Below, in pieces: positions 1 to 7,362 of a stretch of DNA of 48,808 bases (within the stretch, counting starts at the first letter, position 1; every line of letters begins with the position of its first letter). The translations under genes and the position numbers were made by a program. Origin of the DNA: Flavobacteriales bacterium (GTDB lineage Bacteria; Bacteroidota; Bacteroidia; Flavobacteriales_D; Crocinitomicaceae); the NCBI GenBank assembly GCA_947475275.1, contig CANJNE010000008.1, positions 1 to 48,808 of the forward strand, in the 5' to 3' direction. The notes beneath the pieces are model-generated. The model did not search any database. It had not been told where the DNA came from and saw only the letters and a list, made by a program, of their open reading frames with translations.

Positions 1-756
1 CTTAATTCTATCATTTAGGATTTCACCCCATTCATGAAATATCACCTTGATTGGGTTGTTTGTTTTTATGTTTTTGGTAATTCCAAAGACAATTGGCTCT
101 TCTTTCTTCTCTTCGATGAAAGTACCGAACATCCTGTCAAAAATGATGAGCACATTTCCATAATTGTGATTGATGTATTCTGGATTCGAGGCATGATGAA
201 TTTTGTGATTTCGTGGGGTATTGAACCAAAACTCCATCCATCCCAAATGACCTATGAGTTTCGTGTGTTGAAAAACACCAAACAAAAAACCGATATTGGA
301 AACTGCAAATACCATGTAAGGATTAAATCCAAGCAAGATTAAAGGTGTCCAAAAAGTAATGTGGACAAGAATATTTAAAAAAGGAAGTCGAGCAGCAGTT
401 GTAAAGTTGAACAATTGGGAAGAGTGGTGATTAACATGAATCGCCCAAAGTATGCGCCACTCATGACTCAAACGATGGAACCAATAATAAACGAATTCAT
501 TAACAATAAAAAGTAAGATCCAAACAGGGATACTGTTCTGGAATTTCCAAATGGAGTATTGAGACAGATAAATCCATAATCCAAGCCATAATCCTTCAAA
601 AATAACGCGATTCAAAACGGCAAGAATTCCGAGTGAGATATTTAATACCGAGTCTTTTAAGTCGTATAGTTTTAATTGATGTTTGCGGTCATAGTTCACC
701 TCAAAAGCTATTGCTGCGGTGTATAAAATGATAAATATGACAAATGACAATGACAT
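1..756 (-). CDS. Sterol desaturase / fatty acid hydroxylase family protein (3' end outside window)
   Basis: Membrane-bound di-iron oxygenase of the fatty acid hydroxylase superfamily (PF04116 type). The frame reads from the ATG at 756 through 252 codons without a stop and leaves the window, so the C-terminus is missing. All three histidine clusters that hold the iron pair are visible: HRLSH at residues 94-98, HVNHH at 107-111 and HKIHH at 184-188. Hydrophobic stretches lie at about 3-19, 40-65, 75-93 and 125-163. Family members hydroxylate or desaturate sterols, carotenoids, ether lipids or fatty acyl chains; the substrate here cannot be read. It starts 4 bp after the stop of the alpha/beta-hydrolase and is the last visible gene of the operon that begins at 6818, so an acyl chain made by that operon is the likely substrate (inference). 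Confidence 0.9.
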   Translation of the reverse strand, partial: MSLSFVIFIILYTAAIAFEVNYDRKHQLKLYDLKDSVLNISLGILAVLNRVIFEGLWLGLWIYLSQYSIWKFQNSIPVWILLFIVNEFVYYWFHRLSHEWRILWAIHVNHHSSQLFNFTTAARLPFLNILVHITFWTPLILLGFNPYMVFAVSNIGFLFGVFQHTKLIGHLGWMEFWFNTPRNHKIHHASNPEYINHNYGNVLIIFDRMFGTFIEEKKEEPIVFGITKNIKTNNPIKVIFHEWGEILNDRIK

Positions 757-760
757 AAGA

Positions 761-1603
761 CTATGTTTTTGATAAGTAAGACGCAATAATATCGTTTACT
801 TTTTCAGGTTGTTCATACATGCACAAATGACCCGTGTTTTCTACGATTTCAAAGTTTTTGGTTTGAAGCAATTTGCGATGCACATTTCCGTGTCTTTTAA
901 GTAGCGTTACTTTGTTATGTCTGCTCCAAACCAATAGGTGTTCTGGTATCTCATAATCTTTTGTAATTAAATCCATGTTAAAGGTATGGACGGAAAAAAA
1001 CAAATTTACTCTGGATCGCGTGTGCTGAGGATCTTTCAATTTTGACAAATACCTTAGGAATAATGGTGTTTTGTTATCTACTTTTTTACCGAAAAGCACT
1101 TTAGGAAATTGCGTTTTAACAGGTGTTTTGGTGAATAAAAACGTGAAAAATCGTTCCAGAAATTTCTTGCGTTTAGGCTTGACATGCACAGAACTAATAA
1201 GATTTCTCAATGGCTTCAACGGAAAAATTAAACTTCCTGGACAAGGGTTGAAAAGAATGAGCTTTTTAATGTTTCTGTTTTTTTGAATTACATAATTCAA
1301 TGCAGCTGAAGCACCAATACAATTACCTATTAGTATGGGATTTTTCAATTCCAATTTTTCAATGAACTCCGCTAAAACTTGCGTCAACAATTCAAGTGAT
1401 ATCATTCCTTTCGGTGTTGATGATTTCCCGAAACCAGGCCAATCGATACCGAAAACCCGATAAGATTTTGAGAAATGCTCGATTTGATATTCCCAACTGT
1501 ACCAAAAACCACCGCCATTATGCAAAAATAGCATGGGCTCGCCCGAACCTGCTTCTACATAATTGATTGCTAAATCCGATATTTTGATATGCTGTTCTGT
1601 CAT
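761..1603 (-). CDS. Alpha/beta-hydrolase with Cys nucleophile
   Basis: A 280-residue alpha/beta-hydrolase fold protein of usual length with no signal peptide. The oxyanion segment HNGGG lies at 28-32, the nucleophile elbow GNCIG at 93-97 and the general base His259 in NTGHLC. Two catalytic positions are atypical: the nucleophile is Cys95 rather than Ser, and the usual acid position after strand 7 (LLVWSRHNKV) carries Asn230 instead of Asp. Cys at the elbow is known from PHA synthases and dienelactone hydrolase, so acyl transfer is as plausible as hydrolysis. Its ATG overlaps the sulfotransferase stop by 4 bp, indicating translational coupling. In olefin (Ole) clusters the comparable gene is oleB, but OleB uses Asp. 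Substrate unknown. Confidence 0.85.
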   Translation of the reverse strand: MTEQHIKISDLAINYVEAGSGEPMLFLHNGGGFWYSWEYQIEHFSKSYRVFGIDWPGFGKSSTPKGMISLELLTQVLAEFIEKLELKNPILIGNCIGASAALNYVIQKNRNIKKLILFNPCPGSLIFPLKPLRNLISSVHVKPKRKKFLERFFTFLFTKTPVKTQFPKVLFGKKVDNKTPLFLRYLSKLKDPQHTRSRVNLFFSVHTFNMDLITKDYEIPEHLLVWSRHNKVTLLKRHGNVHRKLLQTKNFEIVENTGHLCMYEQPEKVNDIIASYLSKT

Positions 1604-2742
1604 TTTTGAGACTTAGACGGTGAACAAAACGGTTTCAAAAAAGCCAATTCTTCAAGTATAGCTGCAGTTTCTTCTTCATTCAGTTTTTCATATGAACTTT
1701 TACTTTTATGACCAACTTTTTCTTTCCGTTCATCCATTTTGATTATTCCTTCTGGAAATTCAAGGAAATTTGAAATACGTTGCCATTCATTGGAATTGGT
1801 ATCGACTAAATCGTAAAAATTGATTTTAAGAAATTGGTTATTGTAATGCAAGTTCAAATTTTCTTCGGCCATTTTGTACCAGCTGATTAAAAGGCTTTTC
1901 GTTTCTTGTTTTACACGCTCATTTTGTGGAATAGACGTGAAAATGCCATACAATGAGTGTCCCAAGTGGATAGTTGAAGGAATCGTTTCTTTCGGATTGC
2001 GATTGATGTTGAGAATTTTAGCATCAGGAAAAATGCGACTTAAAGCACCAATTTTATTCATCATTAAAGGGTTCTTTGAAACGAAACGACGGCTGTTATT
2101 TCTATTGAAAACAAAGTTATGTCTTTGCACCAAACGGAAATACCTGTTCATTATTCTTTGCTTTCTTTTCTCAGGCATCGTGTCATCGAATTGTAAAAAT
2201 TCTTGAAAAAATTTCGAATCCGCATAGAAAAAGTTGAAGTAAAGTGTGGTCAGGTTCCAAACCAATAGTCCTTCATCTTCCTCTGGCATATTCAAACCTA
2301 TCAAATGAATGGTTTTTAATTTTCCGATCACCAAGTTTTCTAATCCTAGAATGATGCGTTTCAATGGAGCACCAATCAGCTTATCCAATTTGAATATTCC
2401 CCATATCAGATATTTCTGCAGAATTGAAGGCGCAAATACAATTTCCCAGAGTTTTACTGCGGTAAAGTGATCTCGATTATTAGCAAATGAATGGAAAAGA
2501 AAGGTTGTTCCACTTCGCGGTGCGGCAATGATAAAGACCGGATTTGAAATTTTTTGCCAAAAAAATCTAGGAAAGAAAATAAAATCCAGGGCAAGAAATA
2601 AATTGTTCATGAACAGCAGAGCAAGGAAAAGAGGACAAACGAGAATACAAACAACAATTCTTTTTAAATTGAACCATCGCATATTCTTCTTGTCAAAAGA
2701 AAATATTCCGAATAGGAATTGAAACAAAAGTTTTAACGTCAT
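1600..2742 (-). CDS. Membrane-anchored sulfotransferase family protein
   Basis: A 380-residue protein of the PAPS-dependent sulfotransferase superfamily (Sulfotransfer_3 type). The 5'-phosphosulfate-binding loop PRSGTTFLF is at 75-83. The 3'-phosphate-binding segment NINRNPKETIPS is at 245-256, with a basic GHKSKSS stretch near 344-350. A hydrophobic segment at about 28-58 precedes the catalytic domain and should anchor it at the inner membrane with the active site in the cytoplasm. Known relatives transfer sulfate from PAPS to hydroxyl groups of lipids, glycans or peptides. It lies 5 bp downstream of the KAS III gene and overlaps the hydrolase gene by 4 bp, so the acceptor is probably the lipid product of this operon (inference). 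PAPS-synthesis genes are not in the window. Confidence 0.85.
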   Translation of the reverse strand: MTLKLLFQFLFGIFSFDKKNMRWFNLKRIVVCILVCPLFLALLFMNNLFLALDFIFFPRFFWQKISNPVFIIAAPRSGTTFLFHSFANNRDHFTAVKLWEIVFAPSILQKYLIWGIFKLDKLIGAPLKRIILGLENLVIGKLKTIHLIGLNMPEEDEGLLVWNLTTLYFNFFYADSKFFQEFLQFDDTMPEKRKQRIMNRYFRLVQRHNFVFNRNNSRRFVSKNPLMMNKIGALSRIFPDAKILNINRNPKETIPSTIHLGHSLYGIFTSIPQNERVKQETKSLLISWYKMAEENLNLHYNNQFLKINFYDLVDTNSNEWQRISNFLEFPEGIIKMDERKEKVGHKSKSSYEKLNEEETAAILEELAFLKPFCSPSKSQK

Positions 2743-2747
2743 TCAGA

Positions 2748-3743
2748 TCAATACTTTAACAATACACTACCGATTGAAAATCCAGCCGATGTTCCACTAA
2801 GTAAACAAATATCGCCTCTTTTGATTTCATTTTTTTCAACTGCATCAATAAAAGTTAATGGTATGGAAGCTGCAATGCAGTTACCATATTTATAAAGCGT
2901 TACCTTCATTTGTTCTTGTCTCAATTTATAAAGTTTCGTAAATACGCCCATCCCCATTCTAGACGCTTGATGAGGAACGATGATGTCTGTAGTTGAAACA
3001 GTATAAGGCAGATCATCAAAAAACCAATCCATAAAATCGGGGATATAATGTTTAGCCATTTTTAATAACTTTCTGCCATTCATTTTAAAGGAATGCAGTT
3101 CTTGATTGTAAGCATGTTCTTTAAAAAAGAATTTATTTCCCCCACCTTCAATAATGGTATCGTAAACACCTTCAGAATAGGTGCGCTGACCTCCTTTGAT
3201 GAACTGTGAAGATTGATTTTCATCATAACTCAAAACCATCGCTGCAGCACCATCGCCAAATAGCGTAAGCGTTTCCCAGTTTTTCGGATTGATACCTTTT
3301 GAAGAAATCTCTGAGCTTACTATCAAAATATTCTTGTATGATTTGCCATCAAGCAATTTGGATGCGAAATCAAATGCAGCAACAAAACTTAGGCATGTGC
3401 TGTCAATATCGATTGCAGGAACATGGTATTTTTCTCCACCTTTCATTTTTGCTTTAATGATGCTTGCTTGATTCGGTAAGGGATAATCATAGGTGCCACT
3501 TCCCGAGATAATCATGTCCAAATCTGAAAGTTTCAGTCCTGCATCTTCAAGTGCAGCTTCTGCAGCTTTAGCACCCATAAATCCGTTGCACTCATGCGAA
3601 GCAATATGGCGTTGTTGTACACCGGAATATTTTTCAGACCAGCCTTTAGGAAGATTGAACTTGTTCTCCATTTCTTGTGAAGTAACCAAATTTGGGAGGT
3701 ATTTGCCCATCCCAACAATGCGTATTGGTTTAGATTGATTCAT
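2748..3743 (-). CDS. 3-oxoacyl-ACP synthase III family (KAS III / OleA-like) condensing enzyme
   Basis: A 331-residue thiolase-fold condensing enzyme. The complete KAS III triad is present: Cys117 in DSTCLSF, His258 in VPHQAS and Asn288 in YGNCIAAS. The C-terminal glycine loop LSGTSAGFSIG is at 315-325. FabH itself starts fatty acid synthesis from acetyl-CoA and malonyl-ACP, whereas OleA-type relatives join two acyl-CoAs head to head without decarboxylation. The setting among an adenylating enzyme, a reductase and a hydrolase, rather than among fab genes, argues for a dedicated secondary lipid role. The start at 3743 overlaps the upstream adenylating-enzyme gene by 14 bp. Choosing FabH-like or OleA-like chemistry needs a tree or a structure model. 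Confidence 0.88.
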   Translation of the reverse strand: MNQSKPIRIVGMGKYLPNLVTSQEMENKFNLPKGWSEKYSGVQQRHIASHECNGFMGAKAAEAALEDAGLKLSDLDMIISGSGTYDYPLPNQASIIKAKMKGGEKYHVPAIDIDSTCLSFVAAFDFASKLLDGKSYKNILIVSSEISSKGINPKNWETLTLFGDGAAAMVLSYDENQSSQFIKGGQRTYSEGVYDTIIEGGGNKFFFKEHAYNQELHSFKMNGRKLLKMAKHYIPDFMDWFFDDLPYTVSTTDIIVPHQASRMGMGVFTKLYKLRQEQMKVTLYKYGNCIAASIPLTFIDAVEKNEIKRGDICLLSGTSAGFSIGSVLLKY

Positions 3744-5004
3744 TTTTTATACGTCTAAGTTTTGATCCGCGTTCAAATGGGAGGTTTTCCAATCTGCTGA
3801 CTTGAACATCAAAACAGTTATTGAATTCGAGTAATTTTTGAATTTCATGCTGAGCTTTTAAAAAAAGATCTGAACTGCCATCAATGAATAAATTTAATTG
3901 TGACTTGCTTTTTTGAATGAGGATGTAATTATGAATGCCTGAATCGGCAAGAATAATTGCCCGGCGAAAAAAATCAGGATAAATGCTTATTTCGATCCTG
4001 TCTTTGTTTATAAAACAAAGTTTATCGTCAGATCTTCCTTCAATTTGAGCAATCGCTGTCGATTTTAATCCGCATGGACAGTTTTTTAATTCGTGAATGA
4101 TATCATTCAGTTCATATCGAACAACAGGTTGTGTTGAACGCATCAAATCTGTAATTATAGGATGAAAACGCGTTTGTTCTTCATCCAAATATTTTTTCTC
4201 AATGATTAAATAATCTTCATGAAAATGAAGGTTTCCTTCTTCGCAAGTGCTTGCCAAAAGTCCTTCTGTACATTGGTAAACTTGATGGATTTTCTGATTG
4301 AATATTTTTTCCAAATAACGTTTGTCTTCGGGGTACAGAACCTCTGCAACTGAGATTACTTTTTCAGGTTTGATTTGCAGCTGTTTTGATTCGATGTATT
4401 TGGCTAATTCAATCAGGCAACTTGGCTGCGCAACAAGGATATTGGGTTGAAGTTCAATTAAAGATTTGAGGTGTTTTTCAACAGGAATCAAAAGATCATA
4501 AAATTCAAATCGCAACAGTTTTGAAGCAACTGAATTGTATAAATTACTATTTGCCCTTAAGAAAAACGCCACTTTACGTTTTTTAAATTGGAATCCAATA
4601 ACACGATTGAGTACCGCAGCAACCCATTGCGCGCGTTCGTTATCAGATGCCAAAAACAGTCCTCGATTTCCGCTTGTGCCTGATGAAAGTCCAACTGTAA
4701 TTCCATTTATTGTTGGCGCAAAATCACGCGAATTTTCAGCTTCAAGTGCGATATGCATGGCATCTTCTAGTTCAATACCTGTGGTGTTTATTGATGTGAA
4801 ATTTTCCATGAACGCTTGCTTTTGCATTATTGGAAATTCCTTAAGCTTTTTGTCTGAAAATTTGTTGTAAAAAGGTGATTTGGAAAGTACTTTTTTGAAG
4901 TTCCTCCATCGTTTAGACTGAAGTGCGCCTATTTTTGAACCATAGCGAAAATGTGTCCATTTAAAGCGAACGAGATAACCAAGTATTTTTAATTTAAAGC
5001 GCAT
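3730..5004 (-). CDS. PaaK / coenzyme F390 synthetase-like adenylate-forming enzyme
   Basis: A 424-residue member of the ANL superfamily, in the phenylacetate-CoA ligase / F390 synthetase branch. The phosphate-binding loop SSGTSGN is at 108-113. QCTEG at 244-248 matches the adenine-binding region, followed by RYELND near 296-301 and the CPCG turn at 309-312 that precedes GRSDD at 323-327. Cys254, Cys309, Cys311 and nearby His261/His263 could form the zinc knuckle seen in some PaaK-like proteins (inference). It should activate a carboxylate as acyl-AMP and then form a thioester, amide or lactone. It overlaps the genes on both sides (11 bp and 14 bp). OleC, the ligase of olefin clusters, is a classical AMP-binding protein, so this would be a different solution to the same step. 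Confidence 0.82.
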   Translation of the reverse strand: MRFKLKILGYLVRFKWTHFRYGSKIGALQSKRWRNFKKVLSKSPFYNKFSDKKLKEFPIMQKQAFMENFTSINTTGIELEDAMHIALEAENSRDFAPTINGITVGLSSGTSGNRGLFLASDNERAQWVAAVLNRVIGFQFKKRKVAFFLRANSNLYNSVASKLLRFEFYDLLIPVEKHLKSLIELQPNILVAQPSCLIELAKYIESKQLQIKPEKVISVAEVLYPEDKRYLEKIFNQKIHQVYQCTEGLLASTCEEGNLHFHEDYLIIEKKYLDEEQTRFHPIITDLMRSTQPVVRYELNDIIHELKNCPCGLKSTAIAQIEGRSDDKLCFINKDRIEISIYPDFFRRAIILADSGIHNYILIQKSKSQLNLFIDGSSDLFLKAQHEIQKLLEFNNCFDVQVSRLENLPFERGSKLRRIKNESI

Positions 5005-5842
5005 GGAAATCTATTTTATCACTTACCAATTTATCAGTCGTTTGACTACAATGTGTTGGAACGAGTTTGACATCTGAATGCAATTGGTGAAAGGTATTTA
5101 ATTTCATAACCGTTGCTTTGAAGTCGCTCCAGGAATGAAAGAACAATCTCACAATGGGATTTGGTAAGTGCATTTTTCTATAGGTTTCTTCATTCCAACA
5201 AGCATCGGCGATGAGGAAATAGGATTGTTTTTGGGTTTCTAGTTTGACGCCAATTTGTCCGGCAGCATGTCCTGGAAGAGGAACAATAATTAGACTTTTA
5301 TCATGGAATATATCGTATGTTGTCCCAAATATTTCATCATTTTTCGGTTCGGAAATTTCTTCAACAAAAGCGATTCTTTTTTCTAAATCAGCTGGTAATA
5401 AATCCTTTAAAACTCCTTTAGTGAATGCCAATTTACTTTTGAGTTTTTTGGTGTAATGGTATGCCGTTGAAGAAGTGTAAATTGTTGCATTCGGAAAATC
5501 TAAAAGGCCACCAATGTGATCGGCATGAAAATGTGTGAGAATGATATGTTTTATCTCCTCAGGATCTATGCCATTTCGAAGCAATTGATTTTTTATCTCG
5601 TCCTCCTTTTTAATTTCAACCTTTGTGATTTTCGAATAGATGTTGTTTGGAAAACGTCGTGTTGCCTCATAAAATCTTCCGGTATATGCGGTGTCGTACA
5701 AAATCAAGCCTTTTTCCGGATGTTCAATCAAACCCCATAATGCGTGAAATTTGATGTTGCGCTTTTTACCGTTGCGTAATGCATGGTTTTCTTTTGCCCA
5801 ACAAAATCCGGCGTAATTGAGATGTAGCTTAGTTTTCCTCAT
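4994..5842 (-). CDS. Metallo-beta-lactamase-fold hydrolase
   Basis: A 282-residue MBL-fold protein with a complete dinuclear zinc site: HFHADH at 104-109, His192 in PGHAAGQ, Asp213 in IADACWN and His264 in PTHCSQ. It has no signal peptide and resembles the AHL-lactonase / glyoxalase II branch more than true beta-lactamases. I start it at the ATG at 5842; the frame stays open to a TTG at 5863, but the ATG gives a 14-bp overlap with the upstream reductase gene, matching the overlap style of this operon. Hydrolysis of a thioester or lactone intermediate of the pathway is the likely role (inference). Confidence 0.85.
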   Translation of the reverse strand: MRKTKLHLNYAGFCWAKENHALRNGKKRNIKFHALWGLIEHPEKGLILYDTAYTGRFYEATRRFPNNIYSKITKVEIKKEDEIKNQLLRNGIDPEEIKHIILTHFHADHIGGLLDFPNATIYTSSTAYHYTKKLKSKLAFTKGVLKDLLPADLEKRIAFVEEISEPKNDEIFGTTYDIFHDKSLIIVPLPGHAAGQIGVKLETQKQSYFLIADACWNEETYRKMHLPNPIVRLFFHSWSDFKATVMKLNTFHQLHSDVKLVPTHCSQTTDKLVSDKIDFHAL

Positions 5843-6818
5843 TATTTCTGTACCATTGAACAAACTCCATTATTGCCTCATCTGTACTCACCTTCGGAAC
5901 ATAACCAAGAAATTCCTTCGCCTTCGTAATATCCATAGTAAAAGACTTGGCTAGCGTACCAACACCATATACAGTCAAGGTTGGTTCTTTTTTATTTGTG
6001 ATTTGTGATTTCAATTCCATCACGCCTGCAATTGTTTTAACAATTCCGTAAGGGATTTTTTTATGGGTAAGTTGGCGATTCATTTCTGCCAGTACCAGGC
6101 TTATTTTGTCCCACAATACGACAGGTTCACCATTTGTAATATTGTAATGTTGTCTTAATGCTTGGTTTGGAGCATAAATTGAAAGCTGAATTGCATCAAC
6201 TACATTCTCAACAGAAGTTAAATCAACGATATTCTTGCCATCACCAATTATTCGGAGACGACCTTCATCAAAAGCGCGCACCAAGCGAGGCATGATTACC
6301 GTATCACCACGACCGGTTAAAGCTCTTGGTCTTAATGAGATGAAATCCAAGTTTGATTGTTCCAATTCCATTTCTGCCATTCGTTTGGTTTTGGCATATT
6401 CATTAATGAACCGATGGGGCAGAGGATCGCTTTCCTTGATGTTGAAACGGTCTTTTCCATTAAAGTACATACTTGGCGTGGAAATATAAATGAATCGTTT
6501 TACACCATTCAATTCGGCGAAATGAATCAAATTTTGAATGCTTTTTACATTTGCTGAATGAAACATATCGTAACTTCCCCATGGAGAAGAAAGTGCAGCT
6601 GCATGAATAATCGCATCAACGCCAGAAACGATTTTTGCAACAAATTCTTTATCTGCTAGATCTCCGAGTTCGTAACTCACTTTTGGATCAAAAATATGAT
6701 GGGTGGGTTTGATGGTTCTACCCGTTGCCGTAATTTTATCAATTCCTTGATTTGCAATGAGTTTTTCCAAGGTTCTAAATCCCAAAAATCCTGTAGCTCC
6801 GGTTAATAGTATGTGCAC
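5829..6818 (-). CDS. NAD(P)-dependent epimerase/dehydratase (3-beta-HSD / OleD-like reductase)
   Basis: First gene of the lipid-type operon. It is a 329-residue extended short-chain dehydrogenase. The nucleotide-binding GATGFLG is at 7-13 directly after the first strand, the catalytic Tyr/Lys pair YAKTK at 141-145, and Ser113/Ser116 in ISTPS. The start codon is GTG at 6818; the Rossmann strand follows at once, so a later start would destroy the fold. Relatives include 3-beta-hydroxysteroid dehydrogenases and OleD, which reduces a 2-alkyl-3-oxo acid. Reduction of the keto group left by the KAS III of this operon is therefore the simplest reading (inference). A possible promoter lies at 6838-6868. 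Confidence 0.85.
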   Translation of the reverse strand: MHILLTGATGFLGFRTLEKLIANQGIDKITATGRTIKPTHHIFDPKVSYELGDLADKEFVAKIVSGVDAIIHAAALSSPWGSYDMFHSANVKSIQNLIHFAELNGVKRFIYISTPSMYFNGKDRFNIKESDPLPHRFINEYAKTKRMAEMELEQSNLDFISLRPRALTGRGDTVIMPRLVRAFDEGRLRIIGDGKNIVDLTSVENVVDAIQLSIYAPNQALRQHYNITNGEPVVLWDKISLVLAEMNRQLTHKKIPYGIVKTIAGVMELKSQITNKKEPTLTVYGVGTLAKSFTMDITKAKEFLGYVPKVSTDEAIMEFVQWYRNNEEN

Positions 6819-6837
6819 TGACTTCGCTTTAGTTTGG

Positions 6838-6868
6838 TAAATATAAACTTAATGGGCAAGGAACTAAA
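6838..6868 (-). promoter_or_regulatory. Possible promoter of the lipid-type operon
   Basis: On the minus strand TATATTTA (6845-6838) lies 19 nt downstream of TTTA (6868-6865). This is one mismatch in each box from the Bacteroidota pattern TTTG-N19-TAnnTTTG. The -7 box ends 19 nt before the GTG at 6818, a distance shared with other candidate promoters in this window. Confidence 0.4.
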
Positions 6869-6921
6869 ACGAAATAACGCAATGCAGTAAAGGTGAGTTG
6901 TGAAATTCGTAATTACAAGTG

Positions 6922-7362
6922 TTATCTCAAGGCATCATCTTTCAAAATATGAATAAAATGAAAGCCTTTAGGGCCAAAACCTTCGTTGTAAAATAATTTG
7001 TGTGCTTTGAAATTTGTGGTATAGGAATCTAGAGCCACCATGGAGCAGTTTTCTTGAACTGCCTTTTCTTTTAGATAATCTATGATTGCTTTTCCAATTC
7101 CTTGTGAACGGTATGCTTGAGCAACAATAAAATTGTCTATTTCCAAATATTTTCCACACCAAAGCTTGTAACCTATCCAAAAACCAGTAACCCCAGCGCA
7201 AACTTCGCCATCAAATGCTGCAACTTGACCGTATTGATTATTGGGTAGCATCAATTCCAATTCCTCCATGTATTGTTCTTTTGTCAAACTCGGATACAAT
7301 TCATGAAGAACAGGAAAAACGACAAGCATTTCTTCCTTCGTTTTTAATTCTTTGATTATCAT
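6922..7362 (-). CDS. GNAT family N-acetyltransferase
   Basis: A 146-residue, single-domain GNAT protein. The acetyl-CoA pyrophosphate loop is RSQGIGKA at 85-92 (Q/RxxGxG/A motif A), preceded by the strand YLEIDNFIV and followed by the C-terminal NFKAHKLFYNEGF that supplies the usual aromatic contact. Function is acetyl transfer from acetyl-CoA to an amine; the acceptor cannot be deduced. Its ATG overlaps the stop of the S9 peptidase gene by 4 bp, so the two are co-translated. A protein-, peptide- or amino-acid-directed role is possible but not shown. Confidence 0.88.
   Translation of the reverse strand: MIIKELKTKEEMLVVFPVLHELYPSLTKEQYMEELELMLPNNQYGQVAAFDGEVCAGVTGFWIGYKLWCGKYLEIDNFIVAQAYRSQGIGKAIIDYLKEKAVQENCSMVALDSYTTNFKAHKLFYNEGFGPKGFHFIHILKDDALR

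Noticed and set aside
34-342. A 102-codon plus-strand frame at the left edge
   Set aside because: It lies antisense to the desaturase-type gene, whose three His clusters are clear in the minus-strand frame; this frame has no motif.
5843-5863. Seven-residue N-terminal extension of the MBL protein from a TTG
   Set aside because: The ATG at 5842 fits the family and the overlap pattern; the extension has no features.
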